From contig OZ024740.1 of NCBI GenBank assembly GCA_964016885.1, positions 204,076,929 to 204,140,928 of the forward strand: a stretch of 64,000 bases of DNA, given 5' to 3'. A program made the position numbers and the translations under genes. Positions 41,401-54,584 of this stretch are shown piece after piece. The first letter of the stretch is position 1. Each line of letters begins with the position of its first letter. The stretch comes from Eledone cirrhosa. Lineage: Eukaryota; Mollusca; Cephalopoda; Octopoda; Eledonidae. Below the pieces are notes generated by a model. That model did not search any database. It was not told where the DNA came from and saw only the letters and a list, made by a program, of their open reading frames with translations.

Positions 41401-44052
41401 AGAGATATACACTGGACAGTAGAGAGACGTTACTCTATGTCCCCTAACATTGAATACCACTGTCAGGGTGTTTTGTATCTACAGATATAGAGATATATAC
41501 TGGACAGTAGAGAGACGTTACACTATGTCCCCTACCATTCAATACCACTGTCAGGGTGTGTTGTATCTACAGATATAGAGATATATACTGGACAGTAGAG
41601 AGACGTTACATTATGTCCCCTACCATTGAATACCACTGTCAGGGTGTGTTGTATCTACAGATATAGAGATATATACTGGACAGTAGAGGGGTTACACTAT
41701 GTCCCCTACCATTGAATACCACTGTCAGGGTGTGTTGTATCTACAGGTATAGAGATATATACTGGACAGTAGAGGGGTTACACTATGTCCCCTACCATTG
41801 AATACCACTGTCAGGGTGTGTTGTATCTACAGGTATAGAGATATACACTGGACAGTAGAGAGACGTTACATTATGTCCCCTACTATTGAATACCACTGTC
41901 AGGGTGTGTTGTATCTACAGATATAGAGATATATACTGGACAGTAGAGAGACGTTACACTATGTCCCTACCATTGAATACCACTGTCAGGGTGTGTTGTA
42001 TCTACAGATATAGAGATATATACTGGACAGTAGAGAGACGTTACACTATGTCCCCTACCATTGAATACCACTGTCTGGGTGTGTTGTATCTACAGATGTA
42101 GAGATATATACTGAACAGTAGAGAGACGTTACACTATGTCCCCTACCATTCAATACCATTGTCAGGGTGTGTTGTATCTACAGGTATAGAGATATATACT
42201 GGATAGTAGAGAGACGTTACACTATGTCCCCTACCATTGAATACCACTGTCTGGGTGTGTTGTATCTACAAGTATAGAGATATATACTGGATAGTAGCGA
42301 GACGTTCCACTATGTCCCCTACCATTGAATACCACTGTCAGGGTGTGTTGTATCTACAGATATAGAGATATATACTGGACAGTAGAGAGACGTTACACTA
42401 TGTAACCTAACATGGAATACCACTGTCAGGGTGTGTTGTATCTACAGATATAGAGATATATACTGGATAAAAGAGAGACGTTACACTATGTCCCCTATCA
42501 TTGAACACCACTGTCAGGGTGTGTTGTATCTACAGATGTAGAGATATATACTGGGCAGTAGAGAGACGTTACACTATGTCCCCTACCATTCAATACCACT
42601 GTATGGGTGTGTTGTATCTACAGCTATAGAGATATACACTGGACAGTAGAGAGACGTTACACTATGTCCCCTACCATTCAATACCACTGTATGGGTGTGT
42701 TGTATCTACAGCTATAGAGATATATACTGGACAGTAGAGAGACGTTACACTATGTCCCCTACCATTGAATACCACTGTCAGGGTATGTTGTATCTACAGC
42801 TATAGAGATATACACTGGACAGTAGAGAGATGTTATACTATGTCCCCTAAAATGGAATACTACTGTCAGGGTGTGTTGTATCTACAGCTATAGAGATATA
42901 TACTGGACAGTAGAGGGGTTACACTATGTCCCCTACCATTGAATACCACTGTCAGGGTGTGTTGTATCTACAGGTATAGAGATATACACTGGACAGTAGA
43001 GAGACGTTACATTATGTCCCCTACCATTGAATACCAATGTCAGGGTGTGTTGTATCTACAAGTATAGAAATATACACTGGACAGTAGAGAGACGTTACTC
43101 TATGTCCCCTACGATACAATACCACTGTCAGGGTGTGTTGTATCTACAGGTATAGAGATATATACTGGATAGTAGAGAGACGTTACACTATGTCCACTAC
43201 CATTGAATACCACTGTCAGGGTGTGTTGTATCTACAGGTATAGAGATATATACTGGACAGTAGAGAGACGTTACACTATGTCCACTACCATTGAATACCA
43301 CTGTCAGGGTGTGTTGTATCTACAGGTATAGAGATATATACTGGACAGTAGAGAGACGTTACACTATGTCCCCTACCATTCAATACCACTGTCAGGGTGT
43401 TTGTATCTACAGGTATAGAGATATATACCGGACAGTAGAGAGACGTTACACTATGTCCACTACCATTGAATACCACTGTCAGGGTGTGTTGTATCTACAG
43501 ATATAGAGATATATACTGGACAGTAGAGAGACGTTACACTATGTCCCCTACCATTGAATACCACTGTCTGGGTGTGTTGTATCTACAGATATAGAGATAT
43601 ATACTGGACAGTAGAGAGACGTTACATTATGTCCCCTACCATTGAATACCACTGTCACGGTGTGTTGTATCTACAAGTATAGAGATATACACTGGACAGT
43701 AGAGAGACGTTACTCTATGTCCCCTAACATTGAATACCACTGTCAGGGTGTTTTGTATCTACAGATATAGAGATATATACTGGACAGTAGAGGGGTTACA
43801 CTATGTCCCCTACCATTGAATACCACTGTCAGGGTGTGTTGTATCTACAGATATAGAGATATATACTGGACAGTAGAGGGGTTACACTATGTCCCCTACC
43901 ATTGAATACCACTGTCAGGGTGTGTTGTATCTACAGATATAGAGATATATACTGGACAGTAGAGAGACGTTACACTATGTACCCTACCATTGAATACCAC
44001 TGTCAGGGTGTGTTGTATCTACAGATATAGAGATATATACTGGACAGTAGAG
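29462..44052 (+). repeat. Segmental duplication, offset 9,101 falling to 5,607 bp
   Basis: Copy 1 is about 29,462-38,445 and copy 2 about 38,563-44,052. Offset is 9,101 at the start (the CCTTTGAATACTAC unit at 29,625 and 38,726) and 5,607 from 33.66 kb onward (the CTAGAGATGTAG unit at 35,521 and 41,128). The drop of 3,494 is exactly two 1,747-bp units: copy 1 has three, copy 2 has one. The copies part at 38,446/44,053, again inside CAGTAGAG. Differences within matched parts are sparse, for example CCATAC versus CGATAC near 43,111. Confidence 0.9.
30076..35520 (+). repeat. 1,747-bp higher-order repeat, three full copies plus a partial fourth
   Basis: Units lie at about 30,076-31,822, 31,823-33,569 and 33,570-35,316; a fourth begins and stops at about 35,520, where TATCTACAGG becomes TATCTAGAGA. 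Each unit is 20 monomers: 20 x 88 = 1,760, less six 86-bp units (12) and one GTGTTTG unit (1), which gives 1,747 exactly. The copies are nearly identical; the differences I saw are single bases, such as GTCGTATC at 31,931, CCTCTGTC near 32,442, CCCTTACC near 33,034, GTTATATC near 34,378 and CCAGTGTC near 34,449. This indicates recent amplification. Confidence 0.93.
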
Positions 44053-45690
44053 GGGTTACACTATGTCCCCTACCATTGAATACCACTGTCAGGGTGTGTT
44101 GTATCTACAGATATAGAGATATATACTGGACAGTAGAGAGACGTTACACTATGTACCCTAACATGGAATACCACTGTCAGGGTGTGTTGTATCTACAGAT
44201 ATAGAGATATATACTGGATAAAAGAGAGACGTTACACTATGTCCCCTATCATTGAACACCACTGTCAGGGTGTGTTGTATCTACAGATGTAGAGATATAT
44301 ACTGGGCAGTAGAGAGACGTTACACTATGTCCCCTACCATTGAATACCACTGTCAGGGTTTGTTGTATCTACAGCTATAGAGATATACACTGGACAGTAG
44401 AGAGATGTTATGCTATGTCCCCTAAAATGGAATACTACTGTCAGGGTGTGTTGTATCTACAAGTATAGAGATATACACTGGACAGTAGAGAGACGTTACA
44501 CTATGTCCCCTACCATTGAATACCACTGTCAGGGTGTGTTGTATCTACAGATATAGAGATATATACTGGACAGTAGAGAGACGTTACACTATGTCCCCTA
44601 CCATTGAATACCAATGTCAGGGTGTGTTGTATCTACAAGTATAGAAATATACACTGGACAGTAGAGAGACGTTACACTATGTCCCCTACCATACAATACC
44701 ACTGTCAGGGTGTGTTGTATCTACAGGTATAGAGATATATACTGGATAGTAGAGAGACGTTACACTATGTCCACTACCATTGAATACCACTGTCAGGGTG
44801 TGTTGTATCTACAGGTATAGAGATATATACTGGACAGTAGAGAGACGTTACACTATGTCCCCTACCATTCAATACCACTGTCAGGGTGTTTGTATCTACA
44901 GGTATAGAGATATATACCGGATAGTAGAGAGACGTTACACTATGTCCACTACCATTGAATACCACTGTCAGGGTGTGTTGTATCTACAGATATAGAGATA
45001 TATACTGGACAGTAGAGAGACGTTACACTATGTCCCCTACCATTGAATACCACTGTCTGGGTGTGTTGTATCTACAGATATTGAGATATATACTGGACAG
45101 TAGAGAGACGTTACATTATGTCCCCTACCATTGAATACCACTGTCACGGTGTGTTGTATCTACAAGTATAGAGATATACACTGGACAGTAGAGAGACGTT
45201 ACTCTATGTCCCCTAACATTGAATACCACTGTCAGGGTGTTTTGTATCTACAGATATAGAGATATATACTGGACAGTAGAGGGGTTACACTATGTCCCCT
45301 ACCATTGAATACCACTGTCAGGGTGTGTTGTATCTACAGATATAGAGATATATACTGGACAGTAGAGGGGTTACACTATGTCCCCTACCATTGAATACCA
45401 CTGTCAGGGTGTGTTGTATCTACAGGTATAGAGATATACACTGGACAGTAGAGAGACGTTGCATTATGTCCCCTACCATTGAATACCACTGTCAGGGTGT
45501 GTTGTATCTACAGATATAGAGATATATACTGGACAGTAGAGAGACGTTACACTATGTCCCTACCATTGAATACCACTGTCAGGGTGTGTTGTAACTACAG
45601 ATGTAGAGATATATACTGGACAGTAGAGAGACGTTACACTATGTCCCCTACCATTGAATACCACTGTCTGGGTGTGTTGTATCTACAGAT
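44053..45690 (+). repeat. Family B segment resembling 17.6-18.6 kb
   Basis: From about 44,100 to 45,000 the order of variants (TGTACCCTAACATGG, GGATAAAAG, TTGAACACC, GGGTTTGTTG, AAAATGG, GAAATATACAC, GTGTTTG) matches 17,690-18,560, with the GGGTTTG units 26,460 bp apart. A private TTATGCTATG is present near 44,409. It continues through CACGGTG, two 86-bp units and a TGTCCCTACC unit, then meets family A near 45,690. The TTGTAACTAC substitution near 45,590 is private to this copy. Confidence 0.75.
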
Positions 45691-46610
45691 GTAGAGATAT
45701 ATACTGAACAGTAGAGAGACGTTACACTATGTCCCCTACCATTCAATACCATTTTCAGGGTGTGTTGTATCTACAGGTATAGAGATATATACTGGATAGT
45801 AGAGAGACGTTACACTATGTCCCCTACAATTGAATACCACTGTCTGGGTGTGTTGTATCTACAAGTATAGAGATATATACTGGATAGTAGCGAGACGTTC
45901 CACTATATCCTCTACCATTGAATACCACTGTCAGGGTGTGTTATATCTACAGATGTAGAGATATATACTGGTCATTAGAGAGACGTTACACTATGTCTCA
46001 TACCATGGAATACCACTGTCAGGGTGTATTGTATCTACAGATGTAGAGATATATACTGGACAGTAGAGGGGTTACACTATGTCCCGTACCATTGAATTCC
46101 ACTGTCAGGATGTGTTGTATCTACAGATATAGAGATATATACTGGACAGTAGAGAGACGTTACACTATGTCCCCTACCATTGAATACCAATGTCAGGGTG
46201 TGTTGTATCTACAAGTATAGAGATATACACTGGACAGTAGAGAGACGTTACACTATGTCCCCTACCATACAATACCACTGTCAGGGTGTGTTGTATCTAC
46301 AGGTATAGAGATATATACTGGATAGTAGAGAGACGTTACACTATGTCCCCTACCATTGAATACCACTGTCAGGGTGTGTTGTATCTACAGATATAGAGAT
46401 ATATACTGGATAGTAGAGAGACGTTACACTATGTCCCCTACCATTGAATACCACTGTCAGGGTATGTTGTATCTACAGGTATAGATATATATACTGGATA
46501 GTAGAGAGACGTTACACTATGTCCCCTACCATTGAATACCACTGTCAGGGTGTGTTGTATCTACAGATATAGAGATATATACTGGACAGTAGAGAGACGT
46601 TACACTATGT

Positions 46611-49600
46611 CTCCTACAATTGAATACCACTGTCAGTGTGTGTTGTATCTACAATTATAGAGATATATACTGGACAGTAGAGAGACGTTACACTATGTCC
46701 CCTACCATTGAATACCACTGTCAGGGTGTGTTGTATCTACAGATATAGAGATATATACAGGACAGTAGAGAGATGTTACACTATGTCCCCTACCATTGAA
46801 TACCACTGTCAGGGTGTGTTGTATCTACAGATGTAAAGATATATACTGGACAGTAGAGAGACGTTACACTATGTCCCCTACCATTCAATACCACTGTCTG
46901 GGTGTGTTGTATCTAGAGATGTAGAGATATATACTGAACAGTAGAGAAACGTTACACTATGTCCCCTACCATTCAATACCACTATCAGGGTGTGTTGTAT
47001 CTACATGTATAGAGATATATACTTGATAGTAGAGAGACGTTACACTATGTCCCCTACCATTGAATACCACTGTCTGGGTGTGTTGTATCTACAAGTATAG
47101 AGATATAGACTGGATAGTACCGAGACGTAACACTATGTCCCCTAACATTGAATACCACTGTCAGGGTGTGTTGTATCTACAGATATAGAGATATATACTG
47201 GACAGTAGAGAGACGTTACACTATGTACCCTAACATGGAATACCACTGTCAGGGTGTGTTGTATCTACAGATATAGAGATATATACTGGATAAAAGAGAG
47301 ACGTTACACTATGTCCCCTATCATTGAACACCACTGTCAGGGTGTGTTGTATCTACAAATGTAGAGATATATACTGGGCAGTAGAGAGACGTTACACTAT
47401 GTCCCCTACCATTGAATACCACTGTCAGGGTTTGTTGTATCTACAGCTATAGAGATATACACTGGACAGTAGAGAGATGTTATACTATGTCCCCTAAAAT
47501 GGAATACTACTGTCAGGGTGTGTTGTATCTACAAGTATAGAGATATACACTGGACAGTAGAGAGACGTTACACTATGTCCCCTACCATTGAATACCACTG
47601 TCAGGGTGTGTTGTATCTACAAGTATAGAAATATAAACTGGACAGTAGAGAGACGTTACTCTATGTCCCCTACCATACAATACCACTGTCAGGGTGTGTT
47701 GTATCTACAGGTATAGAGATATATACTGGATAGTAGAGAGACGTTAAACTATGTCCACTACCATTGAATACCACTGTCAGGGTGTGTTGTATCTACAGGT
47801 ATAGAGATATATACTGGACAGTAGAGAGACGTTACACTATGTCCCCTACCATTCAATACCACTGTCAGGGTGTTTGTATCTACAGGTATAGAGATATATA
47901 CCGGATAGTAGAGAGACGTTACACTATGTCCACTACCATTGAATACCACTGTCAGGGTGTGTTGTATCTACAGATATAGAGATATATACTGGACAGTAGA
48001 GAGACGTTACACTATGTCCCCTACCATTGAATACCACTGTCTGGGTGTGTTGTATCTACAGATATTGAGATATATACTGGACAGTAGAGAGACGTTACAC
48101 TATGTCCCCTACCATTCAATACCACTGTCAGGGTGTGTTGTATCTACAGGTATAGAGATATATACTGGACAGTAGAGAGACGTTACTCTATGTCCCCTAA
48201 CATTGAATACCACTGTCAGGGTGTTTTGTATCTACAGATATAGAGATATATACTGGACAGTAGAGGGGTTACACTATGTCCCCTACCATTGAATACCACT
48301 GTCAGGGTGTGTTGTATCTACAGATATAGAGATATATACTGGACAGTAGAGGGGTTACACTATGTCCCCTACCATTGAATACCACTGTCAGGGTGTGTTG
48401 TATCTACAGGTATAGAGATATACACTGGACAGTAGAGAGACGTTACACTATGTCCCTACCATTGAATACCACTGTCAGGGTGTGTTGTATCTACAGATAT
48501 AGAGATATATACTGGACAGTAGAGAGACGTTACACTATGTCCCTACCATTGAATACCACTGTCAGGGTGTGTTGTATCTACAGATGTAGAGATATATACT
48601 GGACAGTAGAGAGACGTGACACTATGTCCCCTACCATTCAATACAACTGTCTGGGTGTGTTGTATCTACAGATATAGAGATATATACTGGACAGTAGAGA
48701 GACGTTACACTATGTCCCCTACCATTGAATACCACTGTCTGGGTGTGTTGTATCTACAGATGTAGAGATATATACTGAACAGTAGAGAGACGTTACACTA
48801 TGTCCCCTACCATTCAATACCATTGTCAGGGTGTGTTGTATCTACAGGTATAGAGATATATACTGGATAGTAGAGAGACGTTACACTATGTCCCCTACCA
48901 TTGAATACCACTGTCTGGGTGTGTTGTATCTACAAGTATAGAGATATATACTGGATAGTAGCGAGACGTTCCACTATGTCCTCTACCATTGAATACCACT
49001 GTCAGGGTGTGTTATATCTACAGATGTAGAGATATATACTGGTCATTAGAGAGACGTTACACTATGTCTCATACCATGGAATACCACTGTCAGGGTGTAT
49101 TGTATCTACAGGTATAGAGATATATACTGGACAGTAGAGAGACGTTACACTATGTCCCCTACCATTGAATTCCACTGTCAGGATGTGTTGTATCTACAGA
49201 TATAGAGATATATACTGGACAGTAGAGAGACGTTACACTATGTCCCCTACCATTGAATACCAATGTCAGGGTGTGTTGTATCTACAAGTATAGAGATATA
49301 CACTGGACAGTAGAGAGACGTTACACTATGTCCCCTACCATACAATACCACTGTCAGGGTGTGTTGTATCTACAGGTATAGAGATATATACTGGATAGTA
49401 GAGAGACGTTACACTATGTCCCCTACCATTGAATACCACTGTCAGGGTGTGTTGTATCTACAGATATAGAGATATATACTGGATAGTAGAGAGACGTTAC
49501 ACTATGTCCCCTACCATTGAATACCACTGTCAGGGTATGTTGTATCTACAGGTATAGATATATATACTGGATAGTAGAGAGACGTTACACTATGTCCCCT

Positions 49601-52600
49601 ACCATTGAATACCACTGTCAGGGTGTGTTGTATCTACAGATATAGAGATATATACTGGACAGTAGAGAGACGTTACACTATGTCCCCTACCATTGTATAC
49701 CACTGTCAGGGTGTGTTGTATCTACAGATATAGAGATATATACAGGACAGTAGAGAGATGTTACACTATGTCCCCTACCATTGAATACCACTGTCAGGGT
49801 GTGTTGTATCTACAGATGTAAAGATATATACTGGACAGTAGAGAGACGTTACACTATGTCCCCTACCATTCAATACCACTGTCTGGGTGTGTTGTATCTA
49901 CAGATGTAGAGATATATACTGGACAGTAGTGGGGTTACACTATGTCCCCTACCATTGAATTCCACTGTCAGGGAGTGTTGTATCTACAGATGTAGAGATA
50001 TATACTGAACAGTAGAGAAACGTTACACTATGTCCCCTACCATTCAATACCACTATCAGGGTGTGTTGTATCTACATGTATAGAGATATATACTGGATAG
50101 TAGAGAGACGTTACACTATGTCCCCTACCATTGAATACCACTGTCAGGGTGTTTTGTATCTACAGATATAGAGATATATACTGGACAGTAGAGGGGTTAC
50201 ACTATGTCCCCTACCATTGAATACCACTGTCAGCGTGTGTTGTATCTACAGATATAGAGATATATACTGGACAGTAGAGGGGTTACACTATGTCCCCTAC
50301 CATGGAATACCACTGTCAGGGTGTGTTGTATCTACAGGTATAGAGATATACACTGGACAGTAGAGAGACGTTACATTATGTCCCCTACCATTGAATACCA
50401 CTGTCAGGGTGTGTTGTATCTACAGATATAGAGATATATACTGGACAGTAGAGAGACGTTACACTATGTCTCCTACAATTGAATACCACTGTCAGTGTGT
50501 GTTGTATCTACAATTATAGAGATATATACTGGACAGTAGAGAGACGTTACACTATGTCCCCTACCATTGAATACCACTGTCAGGGTGTGTTGTATCTACA
50601 GATATAGAGATATATACAGGACAGTAGAGAGATGTTACACTATGTCCCCTACCATTGAATACCACTGTCAGGGTGTGTTGTATCTACAGATGTAAAGATA
50701 TATACTGGACAGTAGAGAGACGTTACACTATGTCCCCTACCATTCAATACCACTGTCTGGGTGTGTTGTATCTAGAGATGTAGAGATATATACTGAACAG
50801 TAGAGAAACGTTACACTATGTCCCCTACCATTCAATACCACTATCAGGGTGTGTTGTATCTACATGTATAGAGATATATACTTGATAGTAGAGAGACGTT
50901 ACACTATGTCCCCTACCATTGAATACCACTGTCTGGGTGTGTTGTATCTACAAGTATAGAGATATAGACTGGATAGTACCGAGACGTAACACTATGTCCC
51001 CTAACATTGAATACCACTGTCAGGGTGTGTTGTATCTACAGATATAGAGATATATACTGGACAGTAGAGAGACGTTACACTATGTACCCTAACATGGAAT
51101 ACCACTGTCAGGGTGTGTTGTATCTACAGATATAGAGATATATACTGGATAAAAGAGAGACGTTACACTATGTCCCCTATCATTGAACACCACTGTCAGG
51201 GTGTGTTGTATCTACAAATGTAGAGATATATACTGGGCAGTAGAGAGACGTTACACTATGTCCCCTACCATTGAATACCACTGTCAGGGTTTGTTGTATC
51301 TACAGCTATAGAGATATACACTGGACAGTAGAGAGATGTTATACTATGTCCCCTAAAATGGAATACTACTGTCAGGGTGTGTTGTATCTACAAGTATAGA
51401 GATATACACTGGACAGTAGAGAGACGTTACACTATGTCCCCTACCATTGAATACCACTGTCAGGGTGTGTTGTATCTACAAGTATAGAAATATAAACTGG
51501 ACAGTAGAGAGACGTTACTCTATGTCCCCTACCATACAATACCACTGTCAGGGTGTGTTGTATCTACAGGTATAGAGATATATACTGGATAGTAGAGAGA
51601 CGTTAAACTATGTCCACTACCATTGAATACCACTGTCAGGGTGTGTTGTATCTACAGGTATAGAGATATATACTGGACAGTAGAGAGACGTTACACTATG
51701 TCCCCTACCATTCAATACCACTGTCAGGGTGTTTGTATCTACAGGTATAGAGATATATACCGGATAGTAGAGAGACGTTACACTATGTCCACTACCATTG
51801 AATACCACTGTCAGGGTGTGTTGTATCTACAGATATAGAGATATATACTGGACAGTAGAGAGACGTTACACTATGTCCCCTACCATTGAATACCACTGTC
51901 TGGGTGTGTTGTATCTACAGATATTGAGATATATACTGGACAGTAGAGAGACGTTACACTATGTCCCCTACCATTCAATACCACTGTCAGGGTGTGTTGT
52001 ATCTACAGGTATAGAGATATATACTGGACAGTAGAGAGACGTTACTCTATGTCCCCTAACATTGAATACCACTGTCAGGGTGTTTTGTATCTACAGATAT
52101 AGAGATATATACTGGACAGTAGAGGGGTTACACTATGTCCCCTACCATTGAATACCACTGTCAGGGTGTGTTGTATCTACAGATATAGAGATATATACTG
52201 GACAGTAGAGGGGTTACACTATGTCCCCTACCATTGAATACCACTGTCAGGGTGTGTTGTATCTACAGGTATAGAGATATACACTGGACAGTAGAGAGAC
52301 GTTACACTATGTCCCTACCATTGAATACCACTGTCAGGGTGTGTTGTATCTACAGATATAGAGATATATACTGGACAGTAGAGAGACGTTACACTATGTC
52401 CCTACCATTGAATACCACTGTCAGGGTGTGTTGTATCTACAGATGTAGAGATATATACTGGACAGTAGAGAGACGTGACACTATGTCCCCTACCATTCAA
52501 TACAACTGTCTGGGTGTGTTGTATCTACAGATATAGAGATATATACTGGACAGTAGAGAGACGTTACACTATGTCCCCTACCATTGAATACCACTGTCTG

Positions 52601-54328
52601 GGTGTGTTGTATCTACAGATGTAGAGATATATACTGAACAGTAGAGAGACGTTACACTATGTCCCCTACCATTCAATACCATTGTCAGGGTGTGTTGTAT
52701 CTACAGGTATAGAGATATATACTGGATAGTAGAGAGACGTTACACTATGTCCCCTACCATTGAATACCACTGTCTGGGTGTGTTGTATCTACAAGTATAG
52801 AGATATATACTGGATAGTAGCGAGACGTTCCACTATGTCCTCTACCATTGAATACCACTGTCAGGGTGTGTTATATCTACAGATGTAGAGATATATACTG
52901 GTCATTAGAGAGACGTTACACTATGTCTCATACCATGGAATACCACTGTCAGGGTGTATTGTATCTACAGGTATAGAGATATATACTGGACAGTAGAGAG
53001 ACGTTACACTATGTCCCCTACCATTGAATTCCACTGTCAGGATGTGTTGTATCTACAGATATAGAGATATATACTGGACAGTAGAGAGACGTTACACTAT
53101 GTCCCCTACCATTGAATACCAATGTCAGGGTGTGTTGTATCTACAAGTATAGAGATATACACTGGACAGTAGAGAGACGTTACACTATGTCCCCTACCAT
53201 ACAATACCACTGTCAGGGTGTGTTGTATCTACAGGTATAGAGATATATACTGGATAGTAGAGAGACGTTACACTATGTCCCCTACCATTGAATACCACTG
53301 TCAGGGTGTGTTGTATCTACAGATATAGAGATATATACTGGATAGTAGAGAGACGTTACACTATGTCCCCTACCATTGAATACCACTGTCAGGGTATGTT
53401 GTATCTACAGGTATAGATATATATACTGGATAGTAGAGAGACGTTACACTATGTCCCCTACCATTGAATACCACTGTCAGGGTGTGTTGTATCTACAGAT
53501 ATAGAGATATATACTGGACAGTAGAGAGACGTTACACTATGTCCCCTACCATTGTATACCACTGTCAGGGTGTGTTGTATCTACAGATATAGAGATATAT
53601 ACAGGACAGTAGAGAGATGTTACACTATGTCCCCTACCATTGAATACCACTGTCAGGGTGTGTTGTATCTACAGATGTAAAGATATATACTGGACAGTAG
53701 AGAGACGTTACACTATGTCCCCTACCATTCAATACCACTGTCTGGGTGTGTTGTATCTACAGATGTAGAGATATATACTGGACAGTAGTGGGGTTACACT
53801 ATGTCCCCTACCATTGAATTCCACTGTCAGGGAGTGTTGTATCTACAGATGTAGAGATATATACTGAACAGTAGAGAAACGTTACACTATGTCCCCTACC
53901 ATTCAATACCACTATCAGGGTGTGTTGTATCTACATGTATAGAGATATATACTGGATAGTAGAGAGACGTTACACTATGTCCCCTACCATTGAATACCAC
54001 TGTCAGGGTGTTTTGTATCTACAGATATAGAGATATATACTGGACAGTAGAGGGGTTACACTATGTCCCCTACCATTGAATACCACTGTCAGCGTGTGTT
54101 GTATCTACAGATATAGAGATATATACTGGACAGTAGAGGGGTTACACTATGTCCCCTACCATGGAATACCACTGTCAGGGTGTGTTGTATCTACAGGTAT
54201 AGAGATATACACTGGACAGTAGAGAGACGTTACATTATGTCCCCTACCATTGAATACCACTGTCAGGGTGTGTTGTATCTACAGATATAGAGATATATAC
54301 TGGACAGTAGAGAGACGTTACACTATGT
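46611..54328 (+). repeat. Tandem segmental duplication, offset 3,859 bp (44 monomers)
   Basis: Copy 1 is about 46,611-50,469 and copy 2 about 50,470-54,328. All landmarks I compared keep the 3,859-bp spacing: GTGTTTG units, TCATTAG at 49,043/52,902, CATTGTATACC near 49,690/53,550 and GTAGTGGGG near 49,928/53,787. I saw no indel between copies and hardly any substitution. 3,859 is 44 x 88 less 13. The unit contains both A and B segments, so the A/B mosaic formed before this duplication. Near-identity makes it one of the youngest events here, or an assembly duplicate. Confidence 0.9.
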
Positions 54329-54584
54329 CCCTACCATTGAATACCACTGTCAGGGTGTGTTGTATCTACAGATGTAGAGATATATACTGGACAGTAGAGA
54401 GACGTTACACTATGTCCCCTACCATTGAATACCACTGTCTGGGTGTGTTGTATCTACAGATGTAGAGATATATACTGGACAGTAGAGAGACGTTACACTA
54501 TGTCCCCTACCATTCAATACCATTGTCAGGGTGTGTTGTATCTACAGGTATAGAGATATATACTGGATAGTAGAGAGACGTTAC

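Larger units (their letters stand above)
24851..45690 (+). repeat. Main family B domain
   Basis: This is the longest single-family stretch. GGATAAAAG units recur near 25,565, 26,972, 28,637, 29,512, 31,523, 33,270, 35,017, 36,859, 38,612, 40,623, 42,467 and 44,217. Family A TCATTAG and TTGAATTCC units are not seen between 23.06 and 45.97 kb. The domain contains the second copy of the 7.5-kb duplication, the three-copy 1,747-bp unit, and the 9,101/5,607-bp duplication. Two small family A islands with TAGCGAGACGTTCC lie at about 36.45-36.72 kb and 42.06-42.33 kb and are copies of each other. Confidence 0.85.

Noticed and set aside
48375..48677. 100-codon open frame, repeated at 52,234
   Set aside because: Open only because 87-bp units follow one another. 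The product is a 29-residue repeat that mirrors the satellite, so it is not called as a gene.
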